In this document: in pieces, positions 18,493 to 27,229 of the stretch
How the letters are laid out: each line of letters starts with the position of its first letter
Numbering within the stretch: position 1 is the first letter of the stretch
Assembly (NCBI GenBank): GCA_946480055.1
Contig: CAMLID010000001.1
Span: 1-64,000 of the forward strand
Length of the DNA stretch: 64,000 bases
Direction of reading: 5' to 3'
Source of the DNA: an uncultured Lysobacter sp.
GTDB taxonomy: Bacteria > Pseudomonadota > Gammaproteobacteria > Xanthomonadales > Xanthomonadaceae
The notes under the pieces: generated by a model
Told to the model about the DNA's origin: nothing
The model's database searches: none
The model's input: the letters and a program-made list of their open reading frames with translations, nothing else
Program-made: the position numbers and the translations under genes

Positions 18493-19284
18493 ATGACGAT
18501 ACGGACCTCCTCCGCGGCCCTGTCCCTGCTGCTCTTGTCCGCTCTGCTGATCGGCGGCTGCCGCCTCGAGCGCAGCGCGCTGCACGGCATGGGCCAAGTG
18601 ACGCCGATGCAGTACTGCCCGGGCGATACCGCCACCGCCTCTTACGATCTGCTGCGCGAGGAAACCTGCCCCGCGGACGTCGATTGCGCGATGCACTTCC
18701 CGACCATGAACATCACCAGCGCGCCGGAAGCGTTTCCGCCGCGCACGGTACGCGCCTTCGCCGACAGCTTCACCTTCTCGCCCACCGGCGATAGCGTCGC
18801 GGTGGCCTTCGACATCGACCGCGACGCGGTGACCATTCCGACTTCGCGCTTCGACGGCAGCACACGCATCTTCGTCCAGCGCACCAACCTTCGCGACCAC
18901 ACCCACACCATGACCCGCTACACCGGCGCGGACCACGAACTGCTGCACGACGGCATGTGCGCAGGCTCCACACCGGTCAATGCGCCTGCCGAGATTCCGG
19001 GCCCGCCGCGTCTGTCGCCGAACGTGCGTCTGGTCGAGCTGTGCAACATCAACGGCGTGCCGGTATCGGTGGAAGTGTCGAGCACGTCCGGCGGCTTCAG
19101 CGCGACCCTCACGCCCGGCCAATGCCTGACGCCGGGCGTGGGCGGCGTTCCTCCCGGCATCGACAGCGCGCGCGTGGTCAACGTGCGCGCCCTGATCCCG
19201 GACCCGGGCGCACGTTGCAGCGCGCTCGACGGCGCGATACCGCCGGCGGCCTTGCGCACACGCGCACGGCTGGCCTGTCGCTGA
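18493..19284 (+). CDS. Cys-rich lipoprotein of unknown function
   Basis: A 263-residue protein with a lipoprotein signal (MTIRTSSAALSLLLLSALL then IGGC, lipid-bearing Cys at about residue 23). The mature part carries eight or so further Cys, several closely placed (QYCPGDT, ETCPADVDC, GMCAG, ELCNI), so a disulfide-stabilised periplasmic or surface domain is likely. I do not recognise the family. It is 46 bases upstream of another exported-protein gene, suggesting an operon of envelope proteins. Confidence 0.85.
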   Translation: MTIRTSSAALSLLLLSALLIGGCRLERSALHGMGQVTPMQYCPGDTATASYDLLREETCPADVDCAMHFPTMNITSAPEAFPPRTVRAFADSFTFSPTGDSVAVAFDIDRDAVTIPTSRFDGSTRIFVQRTNLRDHTHTMTRYTGADHELLHDGMCAGSTPVNAPAEIPGPPRLSPNVRLVELCNINGVPVSVEVSSTSGGFSATLTPGQCLTPGVGGVPPGIDSARVVNVRALIPDPGARCSALDGAIPPAALRTRARLACR

Positions 19285-19329
19285 TCCTGCCGCTAGACCC
19301 CGCATCCCTCCTGCCCCGGAAACATTGCC

Positions 19330-19956
19330 ATGAACCTGCCCCTGCGCATCGCCGCAAGCGTCGGCCTCGCCTGCTTGCTGCCGATCGGCCTGCACGCCGC
19401 CACCTCGCCCAGCGCCCTGCTGCAGTCGCTCGACAAGAGCTCCTACAGCGGCCAGGCCACGATCCTGCTCACCCGCTACGCCGCGCCGGAGAAAGGCAAG
19501 ACCAGCTATCCCACGCCCGTCCTGGACAGCGCCGAATTGCTGTTCGAACGTCCGGACCGCTTCCGCCTGATCCTGCGCCCGGGCCGCAAGGACGAACTCA
19601 CGTTCGTCGCCCAGGCCGGGATCGCGCGTTGGCGCGACAAGGCCACCGGCGCGACCGGCAAGGCCCCGACCGCGGACGTCGCCGATTCGCTGTCGCTGAT
19701 CGCCCTGGGCACCGTCGGCGAACTCAAGCGCTATGCCGACCTCTCCGATCTGCCGGAAGCCAAGCAGTCGCCGCTGCGCGCGGCGCGCCTGGACCCGCGC
19801 AACTTCGGCACCGACGTGGTCCGCGCCACCGCCTACTATAGCAACGACCAACTCAGCGGCTGCGGCTTCGACATGCAGGACGGCAGCCGCGTGTTCGTGG
19901 CGATCCTGCAGTTCAAGCCCAACGTGCAGACTAAACCCGGCGATTTCGAACTCTGA
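19330..19956 (+). CDS. Periplasmic protein, possibly LolA-like fold
   Basis: A 208-residue protein with a signal peptide (MNLPLRIAASVGLACLLPIGLHAA, cleavage near 23-24). The mature part includes SSYSGQATILLTRYAAP, SAELLFERPDRFRLILRPGRKDELTFVAQ and VEL-like beta strands, reminiscent of LolA/LolB-type half-barrels that bind lipid or envelope stress ligands. The similarity is of pattern only. It follows the Cys-rich lipoprotein gene and is convergent with the epimerase gene, 10 bases away. Confidence 0.8.
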   Translation: MNLPLRIAASVGLACLLPIGLHAATSPSALLQSLDKSSYSGQATILLTRYAAPEKGKTSYPTPVLDSAELLFERPDRFRLILRPGRKDELTFVAQAGIARWRDKATGATGKAPTADVADSLSLIALGTVGELKRYADLSDLPEAKQSPLRAARLDPRNFGTDVVRATAYYSNDQLSGCGFDMQDGSRVFVAILQFKPNVQTKPGDFEL

Positions 19957-19966
19957 GTGCGGCGCT

Positions 19967-20827
19967 TCAGCGCGGGTCGAACATCGAGCGTTCGGGCAGG
20001 AAGCGACGCGGCGCGTAACCGAAGTCGCGCTGCGCGGGTGCCAGGTCGAACACGAGATCGCTGCGCATGCGCCGCACCGCCGCCTCGCCCAGGCCAGTGG
20101 CGTGGCCGCTGGCCTGCGCGGCCAACAGCGCAAGGTTGAACACCGGCGACGGCAGCTCGATCAGTCGCGGCGGCGGCTCCAGCACTGCCAGCACGCGCGC
20201 GATCATCTCGCGGTAGCTCAAAGTTTCGCCGCCCGGCAACGCGTAGCCGCGGCCGTGGCTGGCCGGCGCCGACACGCAGGCGAACGCGGCTGCGGCGAGA
20301 TCGTCCACGTGCACCGGCTGACGCAGCCCGGTGGCGTTGCGCGGCAAGGGGAAGCGGCCCCAGCGCTGCGCGATCGTGGCGATCCGGGTCAGGGTGGCGT
20401 CGCGGCCAGCGCCGTAGATCAGGGTCGGACGCAGCATGGTCGCGGCCGCGGCACGTTCGTTGGCTTCGGCGAACAAGCTCGCCTCGCCCTCGCGCAGGCG
20501 CGCAGCGACGTCGCGCTCGTCAGGATCGGCCGAACCGCGCTTGGTCTCGACGCTGGTCGAGCCGAACGCCACCACGCGCGGCGCTTCGATACGCGAAGCC
20601 GCGTACCAGCGCGCGAAGCTGTCGAGCGGACCGCAACTGAAGATCGCATCGACCCGACGCGGCAGCTCGTCCAAGCGGGAGAAATCGCCGCGCAGCCAGT
20701 GCAGGCCCGGCTCGTCGTGCTGGTCCTGGCGCGATACCGCGCTGACCCGCCAGCCGTCGCGCCGCAGCGCGCCCAACAATGGCAGGCCGATCTGACCGCT
20801 GGCCCCGAACACCAAAGCATGGCGCAT
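19967..20827 (-). CDS. NAD-dependent epimerase/dehydratase-like protein
   Basis: A 286-residue extended short-chain dehydrogenase. The nucleotide-binding motif is GASGQIGLPLLGAL at 9-22. There is no YxxxK pair in the usual position, so it may be an atypical SDR of the kind that binds but may not oxidise substrate. YALPGGETLSYREMIARVL resembles the conserved C-terminal block of NmrA/YbjT-like members. It begins 3 bases after nhaA ends, on the same strand, so the two are likely co-transcribed. Confidence 0.85.
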   Translation of the reverse strand: MRHALVFGASGQIGLPLLGALRRDGWRVSAVSRQDQHDEPGLHWLRGDFSRLDELPRRVDAIFSCGPLDSFARWYAASRIEAPRVVAFGSTSVETKRGSADPDERDVAARLREGEASLFAEANERAAAATMLRPTLIYGAGRDATLTRIATIAQRWGRFPLPRNATGLRQPVHVDDLAAAAFACVSAPASHGRGYALPGGETLSYREMIARVLAVLEPPPRLIELPSPVFNLALLAAQASGHATGLGEAAVRRMRSDLVFDLAPAQRDFGYAPRRFLPERSMFDPR

Positions 20828-20830
20828 GCC

Positions 20831-22084
20831 TCAGCTCCGCTGCGCGCGCGACGGCAGCACCGCGCGCAACCACAGATAGCCGACCACGGCCGAGATCACC
20901 GACGCGGCCAGCACGCCCAGCACCGCCGCTTCGTAGTGCAGCGGGTTCTGGTAGGCCAGCGAGGCGATGAACAGGCTCATGGTGAAGCCGATGCCGCACA
21001 TCAGGCCCAGGCCCAGCATCGCGCGCAGGTCCATGCCGGCGGGCAGCTTGACCCAGCCCAGCGCGCGCAGCAGCAGGGCGATGCCGACGATGCCGATCGG
21101 CTTGCCGATCACCAGGCCCAGCACGATGCCCAGCGGCAACGCGGCCATGGCGTCGCCCAGACTCAAGCCGCCCAGCACCAGGCCGGCATTGGCGAACGCG
21201 AACAGCGGCAGGATCGCGTAGGCGACCCAGGGGTGCAGCGCGTGTTCCAGCGTTTCCAGCGGCGAATGCTCGTGCTCATCGTCGATGCGGTTGGTCTTGT
21301 CGATGTGCGGAATCATCAGGCCGGTGGCGACGCCGGCCAGGGTCGCGTGCACCCCGGACTTGAGCACGCACACCCACAGCACCACGCCCAGCAACAGATA
21401 CGGCGCCAGCGCGGTCACCCCGCGCCGGTTCAACAGCCACATCCCGGCCAGGGCCACGCCGGCCCAGATCAGCGCGGTCATCGACAGGCCGTGCGAATAG
21501 AACAGCGCGATGATCAGGATCGCGATCAGGTCGTCGATCACCGCGATCGTCGACAGCAGCAGCTTCATCGCCGCCGGCACGCGCGAACCCAGCAGCGCCA
21601 GCACGCCCAGGGCGAAGGCGATGTCGGTCGCGGTCGGCACCGCCCAGCCGCGCATGGCCTCGGCGTCGCCGCGGTTCATGGCGTAGAAGAACAGCGCCGG
21701 CACCGCCACGCCCGCGCTCGCGCAGGCCAGCGGCAGGATCAGCTGGGCGCGGCCGGCGAGCTGGCCACTGAGCATCTCGCGCTTGATCTCCAGCGCCACC
21801 AGCAGGAAGAAGATCGCCATCAGGCCGTCGTTGATCCACAACAGCGCCGGCTTGGCGATGTCGAGCGCGCCGATCCGCACCTGCACCGGCAGTTGCCGGA
21901 ACGACTCGTAGGCGTCGTGCAGCGGCGAATTGGCGGCGATCAGGGCCAGGACCGCAGCCGCGATCAGGACCAGACCGCCGGCCGCTTCGAGGCGGAAGAA
22001 CTCACTCAACGCGCGCAGCGCGCGGGTCGAGAACCTGCGCGGCGACGGCGACGGCGACGGCTGCGGGGACGTGGGCGTGCTCAT
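20831..22084 (-). CDS. nhaA: Na+/H+ antiporter NhaA
   Basis: NhaA expels sodium in exchange for protons across the inner membrane and supports pH and salt tolerance. The 417-residue protein has about 12 membrane segments. The ion-binding Asp pair is visible in STIAVIDDLIAILIIALFY, and GWAVPTATDIAFALGVLALLG, KSGVHATLAGVATG and MCGIGFTMSLFIASLAY are conserved. The N-terminus has an unusual Ser/Pro tract before the first helix. Length is slightly above the E. coli 388. Confidence 0.96.
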   Translation of the reverse strand: MSTPTSPQPSPSPSPRRFSTRALRALSEFFRLEAAGGLVLIAAAVLALIAANSPLHDAYESFRQLPVQVRIGALDIAKPALLWINDGLMAIFFLLVALEIKREMLSGQLAGRAQLILPLACASAGVAVPALFFYAMNRGDAEAMRGWAVPTATDIAFALGVLALLGSRVPAAMKLLLSTIAVIDDLIAILIIALFYSHGLSMTALIWAGVALAGMWLLNRRGVTALAPYLLLGVVLWVCVLKSGVHATLAGVATGLMIPHIDKTNRIDDEHEHSPLETLEHALHPWVAYAILPLFAFANAGLVLGGLSLGDAMAALPLGIVLGLVIGKPIGIVGIALLLRALGWVKLPAGMDLRAMLGLGLMCGIGFTMSLFIASLAYQNPLHYEAAVLGVLAASVISAVVGYLWLRAVLPSRAQRS

Positions 22085-22124
22085 GGCCGCAGTATATCGG
22101 CCCGTCGTCCGCGCCCCGCGCGCA

Positions 22125-23078
22125 TCAGCGGTGCAGCATCGCCAGTTCGAAGCCGATCCAGGCCAGCAGTGCGATCAGCAGGATCGCGCCCTCGCCCTTG
22201 CTCACGCGCAGATCGCCGCGCAGCATCGGATACAGCATCAGCGCGAACGCGATCGCCGCCGGCAGCTCGAAGCGCACGAACGACGCCGGCAGCGCCACCG
22301 CGTTCCAGGCCGCCATGCCGCCGACCACGATCAGCAGATTGAACAGGCTGGAGCCGATCACGTGGCCGACCACGATGTCGCCTTGACCGCGGCGCGCGGC
22401 GGCGATGGCCGCGGCGGCCTCGGGCAGCGCGGTGCCGATCGCGACCGGCAGCAGGCCGGTGAGCAGCGGGGTGAGGCCTAGCGAGGCGCCCAGCTGCGGT
22501 GCCGCGCCGACCACGAACTTGGAGCCGAAGTACAGCAGCACCGCGGCGATGACGAAGCGCAGCAAGTTGAGGCCGAGGTCGGTGCGGGTGCGCGCGAACG
22601 CGGCGATCGCGTCCTGCAGCTCCGGCGCTTCATGCCGGGTGCGCGCCATCGCGTAGGCGACCACGGCGACGAAGGTGACCACCAGGCCGATGCCCTCGCC
22701 GCGGCTGAGCACGCCGTCCAGCCCGAGCACGATCACCGCCGCCGTGCCCAGGATCAGCACCAGCAGCAGCGGCGCCAGCGCACGCCAGCGCACCAGCAGC
22801 GGCGCGGCGAAGGCGGCCAGACCCAGGGTCAGGCCGAAGTTGACGATATTGCTGCCGACCGCGTTGCCCAGGGCCAGGCCCTGCTCGCCGCGTACGACCG
22901 CTTGCAGATTGACCGCCAGCTCCGGCAGCGAGGTGCCGAACGCGACCAGTGCCAGCCCGGCCATGAACGGCGACGCGCCGAAACGCTGCGCCAGCCCGGA
23001 CGCGCCCTTGACGATGGAATCGCCGCCCAGCGCCAGCAGCACCAATCCCAGCACGAACAAGCCGATGGCTTCGAGCAT
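22125..23078 (-). CDS. Calcium/sodium antiporter (CaCA family, YrbG-like)
   Basis: A 317-residue membrane protein with about ten helices and the two alpha repeats of the CaCA family: ALVAFGTSLPELAVNLQAVVRGEQGLALGNAVGSNIVN in the first half and PVAIGTALPEAAAAIAAARRGQGDIVVGHVIGSSLFN in the second. The paired G-T-(S/A)-L-P-E motifs bear the transported-ion glutamates. It lies 40 bases upstream of nhaA on the same strand, grouping two cation exchangers. It is similar to E. coli YrbG (325 residues), whose physiological role is unclear. Confidence 0.93.
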   Translation of the reverse strand: MLEAIGLFVLGLVLLALGGDSIVKGASGLAQRFGASPFMAGLALVAFGTSLPELAVNLQAVVRGEQGLALGNAVGSNIVNFGLTLGLAAFAAPLLVRWRALAPLLLVLILGTAAVIVLGLDGVLSRGEGIGLVVTFVAVVAYAMARTRHEAPELQDAIAAFARTRTDLGLNLLRFVIAAVLLYFGSKFVVGAAPQLGASLGLTPLLTGLLPVAIGTALPEAAAAIAAARRGQGDIVVGHVIGSSLFNLLIVVGGMAAWNAVALPASFVRFELPAAIAFALMLYPMLRGDLRVSKGEGAILLIALLAWIGFELAMLHR

Positions 23079-23168
23079 GGCGTCTTCCCCTTGCGGTTAA
23101 GCCTCGATTCTATGCCGAGTGCGGGGCACCGCGTCCATTACCGGCCGCTCTCTGCGTCAGTAGCGACT

Positions 23169-23204
23169 CGTAGGATACGGTGAGCGCAGCGAACCGCGCC
23201 GTCG
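23169..23204 (+). repeat. GGATACGGTGAGC-type intergenic repeat, diverged copy 3
   Basis: Reads CGTAGGATACGGTGAGC then GCAGCGAACCGCGCCGTCG, matching the layout of the two copies near 16.3 kb with changes in the 3' half. It lies in the 185-base gap between the exchanger gene and the lipoprotein gene. Confidence 0.65.
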
Positions 23205-23263
23205 CCATGCCCGGTCCGCACTCGCTCGGCACGCTGACCGCGCCCTACCGGTCCCAGCTGGAA

Positions 23264-23896
23264 TCAGGAGCAGCCTTCGACGTAGTCGACCTGCGGCGCC
23301 AGGCCGACGCGCCAGGCGGTGACCTTGCCGTCGATGACCTCGAACAGCAGCACGCCGGCCCCGCCGGCCGCGTCCTTGATTCGCCAGTACTGGCCGTCGT
23401 CGACGTACTTGTGCGGCTGCTCTTCGATCCGCCCCGGATAGAGGGCGCGGACCTCGTCCGCGCTCATCCCGATCTTGCCGCCTCCGGGCGCGCCCAGGCC
23501 GGCATCGCTATGGTTTTCGTAGCGGACCAGCGTCTCGCCTTCGATCATGAAGGCGGGCGTTTGAGCCTTCGAGCCCGGCTCCAGGTAGTAGCAGCCGCCG
23601 GCCTCGTCGGCTTTGCCGGTCGCGTCGGGTCCGAGCTTCTTCCTCGCCTCCTCGGCGCCCATGCCCAGACGCAGGTCGCCGTAGCCATCCATGCGCGCCA
23701 GCGCGTTGGCGGCCGGAGTCAGCGGCGTGGGCGCGGTGGCCGGCGGCACATCTTCGGCCGGCTGATCGTTCGCCGGAGGCGGCGCCGCGGCTTGCGTCGT
23801 GGCTTCGCCGGCGGCGCGATCGCCGCAGGCGGACAGGGCCAGGCTCAACACCAGTGCGCTCGCGCACGGCCACGACAGGATCGAATGACGCTTCAT
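23264..23896 (-). CDS. Lipoprotein of unknown function
   Basis: A 210-residue protein with a lipoprotein signal ending LSLALSAC (Cys about residue 24), a Pro/Ala-rich linker to about 70, and a folded domain with YGDLRLGMGAEEARKKLGP and GGCYYLEPGSK. This lysozyme-inhibitor- or SmpA-like 'LRLGMSxxE(A/V)' beginning is common in periplasmic domains of unknown role. ATG 23896 is preferred over an upstream in-frame ATG because it places the signal peptide at the N-terminus. Confidence 0.85.
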   Translation of the reverse strand: MKRHSILSWPCASALVLSLALSACGDRAAGEATTQAAAPPPANDQPAEDVPPATAPTPLTPAANALARMDGYGDLRLGMGAEEARKKLGPDATGKADEAGGCYYLEPGSKAQTPAFMIEGETLVRYENHSDAGLGAPGGGKIGMSADEVRALYPGRIEEQPHKYVDDGQYWRIKDAAGGAGVLLFEVIDGKVTAWRVGLAPQVDYVEGCS

Positions 23897-23986
23897 CGAC
23901 ACGGCCCCCGCTGCGATGCAGCGCATGAAAGACGCGCGCAGCCTAGCGGCCGCATGTGAACGGCGCGCGAAGCGCCGTGCGACGCA

Positions 23987-25351
23987 TCAGGCCGAATGCG
24001 GCGGTTCGAAATTCCGGCGCAGGCCGGCCCAGCAGGCCTGGTACTCGCGCTGACGGTGCGGCGCCTCGACGGCCTGCGCGGTCGGGCGGATCACCGCGCG
24101 GGTCTCGAACATGAAGGCCATGGTGCCGCCGATCACGTCGGGCTTGCTCAGGTCGGCGCGGCTGGCTTTCTCGAACGTGGCCGCGTCCGGGCCGTGTCCG
24201 CTCATGCAGTTGTGCAGCGAGGCGCCGCCGGGCACGAAGCCTTCGGCCTTGGCGTCGTAGGCGCCGTGGATCAGGCCCATGAACTCGCTGGCGACGTTGC
24301 GATGGAACCACGGCGGACGGAAGGTGTGCTGCGCGACCAGCCAACGCGGCGGGAAGATCACGAAGTCCAGATTGGCCGTGCCGGGCGTGTCGCTGGGCGA
24401 GGTCAGCACGGTGAAGATCGACGGGTCCGGATGGTCGAAGCTGATCGAACCGATGGTGTTGAAGCGGCGCAGATCGTACTTGTACGGTGCGTAATTCCCG
24501 TGCCAGCCGACCACGTCCAGCGGCGAGTGACCGAGGTCGGCGCGCCACAGGTGGCCCTGGAACTTGGCGATCAGCTCGAACTCGCCGTCGACGTCTTCGT
24601 AGGCGGCGTTCGGGGTCAGGAAGTCGCGTGGGTTGGCCAGGCCGTTGGCGCCGATCGGGCCCAGGTCGGGCAAACGCATCAGGGCGCCGAAGTTCTCGCA
24701 GACGTAGCCGCGGGCGACGCCGTCGGGCAGCTCGACGCGGAAGCGCACGCCACGCGGGATCACCGCGACTTCCTGCGGCTCGACTTCGAGCACGCCCAGC
24801 TCGGTCGCCAGGACCAGGCGGCCGTGCTGCGGCACGATCAGCAGTTCGCCGTCGGCGTCGTAGAAGAAGCGTCCGTCCATCGAACGATTGGCCGCGTACA
24901 CATGCACGCCGACGCCGTGCTGGGACACCGGCGAGCCGTTGCCGGCCATCGTATAGAGGCCGTCGACGAAATCGACCGGCGTGTCCGGCATCGGCAGCGG
25001 GTCCCAACGCAGCTGGTCGGGCGAGACCGGGCCATGTTCGAAATCGTTGTGCAACTGCGCCTGCGGGTACGGAGCGAACGTGCCGTGCATCGCCGAGGGA
25101 CGGATCCGGTACAGCCAGCTGCGCCGGTTCTCGCCGCGCGGGGCGGTGAAAGCGGTGCCCGACAGTTGTTCGGCGTAGAGGCCGTAGGCGACCTGCTGCG
25201 GCGAGTTCTGGCCCTGCGGCAGCACGCCGGTGTAGACCTCGGTCGCGAACTCGTTGCCGAAACCGCTCATGTAGCCGCGCGCGGCCACCCGTTGCGCATC
25301 GCGCTCGGGCATCGAAATCACGTTGTCGCTGTCGTTGGCGGCGGTGTTCAT
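23987..25351 (-). CDS. hmgA: Homogentisate 1,2-dioxygenase
   Basis: HmgA opens the ring of homogentisate to maleylacetoacetate using Fe(II) and oxygen in tyrosine and phenylalanine breakdown. The 454-residue protein has [12 protein letters not shown] at the start, [17 protein letters not shown], and the metal-binding C-terminal block [21 protein letters not shown] followed by [20 protein letters not shown]. Length is normal. It is downstream of hppD on the same strand. Maleylacetoacetate isomerase and fumarylacetoacetase are not in the window. Confidence 0.97.
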   Translation of the reverse strand: MNTAANDSDNVISMPERDAQRVAARGYMSGFGNEFATEVYTGVLPQGQNSPQQVAYGLYAEQLSGTAFTAPRGENRRSWLYRIRPSAMHGTFAPYPQAQLHNDFEHGPVSPDQLRWDPLPMPDTPVDFVDGLYTMAGNGSPVSQHGVGVHVYAANRSMDGRFFYDADGELLIVPQHGRLVLATELGVLEVEPQEVAVIPRGVRFRVELPDGVARGYVCENFGALMRLPDLGPIGANGLANPRDFLTPNAAYEDVDGEFELIAKFQGHLWRADLGHSPLDVVGWHGNYAPYKYDLRRFNTIGSISFDHPDPSIFTVLTSPSDTPGTANLDFVIFPPRWLVAQHTFRPPWFHRNVASEFMGLIHGAYDAKAEGFVPGGASLHNCMSGHGPDAATFEKASRADLSKPDVIGGTMAFMFETRAVIRPTAQAVEAPHRQREYQACWAGLRRNFEPPHSA

Positions 25352-25382
25352 GGCGGCTAGGCTCGAGTGCGATGGTCTTTAT

Positions 25383-25409
25383 AGCCCCTCGGCCATCGGC
25401 AGAGGGGCT
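25383..25409 (-). other. Stem-loop between hppD and hmgA
   Basis: Inverted AGCCCCTC / GAGGGGCT arms (8 bp, 11-base loop) sit in the 69-base gap between the two genes. Read on the minus strand it is followed by ATAAAG, not a T-run, so it may stabilise or partly separate the transcripts instead of ending them. Confidence 0.55.
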
Positions 25410-25420
25410 TCAGAACGCTA

Positions 25421-26512
25421 TCAAAGCACGCCGCGGCGCATCTGGTCGCGTTCGATGCTCTCGAACAGGGCCTGGAAGTTGCCTTCGCCGAAACCTTCGT
25501 TGCCCTTGCGCTGGATGATCTCGAAGAAGATCGGGCCGATCGCGTTCTGGGTGAAGATCTGCAGCAGTTTGCGCTGATGGGTTTCCGGGTCGGCGTCGAT
25601 CAGGATCTTGTTCTTGGCCAGGCGCGGCACGTCTTCGCCGTGATTGGGCACGCGCTGGTCGATCACGTCGAAGTACGTGTCCGGCGTGTCCAGGAAGGCC
25701 ACGCCCTGCGCACGCATCGCCTCGACCGTGTCGTAGATGTTGTCGGTGAAGCAGGCGATGTGCTGGATGCCTTCGCCGTGGTAGGCGTCGAGGTATTCGT
25801 TGATCTGCGACTTGGGATCGCTGGACTCGTTGAGCGGAATGCGCACCACGCCGTCCGGCGCGGTCATCGCCTTGGACACCAGGCCGGTCTTGGCGCCCTT
25901 GATGTCGAAGTAGCGGATCTCGCGGAAGTTGAACAGACGCTCGTAATAGTCCGACCACTTCTGCATGTTGCCGAAGTAGAGGTTGTGGGTGAGGTGGTCG
26001 ATGAAGGTCAGGCCGAACCCGGTCGGGTTCTGCGGCGCGCCCTGCACCGGCAGGTAGTCCTCGTACATGCTGCCCTTGTCGCCGTAGCGGTCGACCAGAT
26101 ACAGCATGCAGTCGCCGATGCCCTTGACCACCGGCGCGTCGACCGCGCGGGTGTCGGCCTTGTCGACGATGGCTTCGCCGCCGTTGCCGAGCACGGCCTC
26201 GAGCACGGTCGCGCCGGGCTGCTTGAAGCGGATCGCGAAGCCGCAGGCGCAGGGGCCGTGGGCGTTGGCGAAGTCGGCGGCGAAGCTGTCAGGGTCCTCG
26301 TTGACCAGGAAGTTCACCCCGCCCTGGCGGTAGACCGTGATCGGACGGCTCTTGTGGTGCAGCACGGCGCTGAAGCCGAGCTTGCGGAAATAGTCGTGCA
26401 GCATCTCGCCCTGACCGGCCGGAGCGGCGAACTCGACGAACTCGAAGCCGTCGATGCCCAGGGGATTTTCGAACGTGGTGACCTGCATGCCGAGGTTGGG
26501 CTGCGCATTCAT
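25421..26512 (-). CDS. hppD: 4-Hydroxyphenylpyruvate dioxygenase
   Basis: HppD turns 4-hydroxyphenylpyruvate into homogentisate, the substrate of HmgA; the product can also feed pyomelanin. The 363-residue protein keeps the Fe(II) ligands in the contexts FIDHLTHN, HIACFTDN and FFEIIQRKG, with GFGEGNF near the C-terminus. The start ATG 26512 gives the normal N-terminus; an upstream in-frame ATG would put the start inside the divergent operator region. The MarR gene on the other strand and a 14-base palindrome between them suggest local control. Confidence 0.97.
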   Translation of the reverse strand: MNAQPNLGMQVTTFENPLGIDGFEFVEFAAPAGQGEMLHDYFRKLGFSAVLHHKSRPITVYRQGGVNFLVNEDPDSFAADFANAHGPCACGFAIRFKQPGATVLEAVLGNGGEAIVDKADTRAVDAPVVKGIGDCMLYLVDRYGDKGSMYEDYLPVQGAPQNPTGFGLTFIDHLTHNLYFGNMQKWSDYYERLFNFREIRYFDIKGAKTGLVSKAMTAPDGVVRIPLNESSDPKSQINEYLDAYHGEGIQHIACFTDNIYDTVEAMRAQGVAFLDTPDTYFDVIDQRVPNHGEDVPRLAKNKILIDADPETHQRKLLQIFTQNAIGPIFFEIIQRKGNEGFGEGNFQALFESIERDQMRRGVL

Positions 26513-26573
26513 GGCATTGTTCTCAGGTAGCGGCCGGATCCGCGAGGGCCGGCCTGGTGCGAAGAACGTCATA

Positions 26574-26587
26574 GTTTCACATGAAAC
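26574..26587. promoter_or_regulatory. Candidate MarR operator between hppD and the MarR gene
   Basis: The perfect palindrome GTTTCACATGAAAC (6-2-6) lies 62 bases from the hppD start and 27 bases before the preferred MarR start. It lies in the only divergent promoter region of the pair, the normal place for the site of a MarR dimer. Assignment is by symmetry and position only. Confidence 0.6.
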
Positions 26588-26613
26588 CATATGCAAGCAA
26601 GGTACAGCGCAGC

Positions 26614-27096
26614 ATGAACAAGCCCCGCCCCCGCCATGCCGAGCTCGACCTCGAGCATTTCCTGCCCTACCGGCTTTCGGTGCTGTCCAACCGGGTCAGC
26701 AGCGCAATCGCCCGGGTCTACTCGGAGCGCTTCGCCCTGAGCGTGACCGAGTGGCGGGTGATGGCCGTGCTGGGCCGCTATCCGGGGCTGTCGGCGAACG
26801 AGGTCGCCCAGCGCACGGCCATGGACAAGGTCGCGGTCAGCCGCGCCGTGGCCCGCCTGACCGAGGCCGGCCGCCTGGCCCGCGAAACCCACGACGACGA
26901 CCGCCGGCGCTCGGTGCTGCAGCTGTCGCCGGACGGCTACAAGATCTACGACGAGGTCGCGCCGCTGGCGCTGGCCTTCGAGCGCAAGCTGCTCGGGGAT
27001 ATGGACGCGGCCGAGCGCGAGCTGCTGTTCCGGCTGCTGGATCGGCTGGACGAGTTGGAGATTCGGGCCGAGGCGGAGCTGCCGGCTGCGGGCTGA
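26614..27096 (+). CDS. MarR-family regulator, divergent from hppD
   Basis: A 160-residue winged-helix repressor: helices through LPYRLSVLSNRVSSAIARVYSER, the recognition region SANEVAQRTAMDKVAVSRAVARLTEAG, and the wing RETHDDDRRRSVLQLSPDG. The start at ATG 26614 is preferred to ATG 26581 because the latter lies inside the palindrome. Regulators in this position beside homogentisate genes (HmgR-type) usually respond to homogentisate or 4-hydroxyphenylpyruvate. That ligand is inferred. Confidence 0.9.
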   Translation: MNKPRPRHAELDLEHFLPYRLSVLSNRVSSAIARVYSERFALSVTEWRVMAVLGRYPGLSANEVAQRTAMDKVAVSRAVARLTEAGRLARETHDDDRRRSVLQLSPDGYKIYDEVAPLALAFERKLLGDMDAAERELLFRLLDRLDELEIRAEAELPAAG

Positions 27097-27117
27097 GCGC
27101 TCGCCCGCTTTTGGCTC

Positions 27118-27135
27118 GGCGGGGCTAACCCCGCC
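27118..27135. terminator. Hairpin after the MarR gene
   Basis: Perfect 7-bp stem GGCGGGG / CCCCGCC with CTAA loop, 21 bases after the MarR stop. No T-run follows. A second, imperfect GC hairpin with a half REP-like motif (CGCCGCTCCTGCCC) follows within 50 bases. Confidence 0.5.
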
Positions 27136-27229
27136 ACCGCGGCGCCGCCTATGGCGCGGGGGCGGGGTTAACGCCGCTCCTGCCCAACCCCAGGACCCAG
27201 GGCGCAGGAACCTGGCGCCCGATCCGCGC

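Noticed and set aside
19733..22342. Open frame of about 869 codons on the plus strand
   Set aside because: It crosses the end of the periplasmic-protein gene, then the antisense strand of the epimerase and nhaA genes. Composition is low complexity (Arg, Gln, His) and no domain is present.
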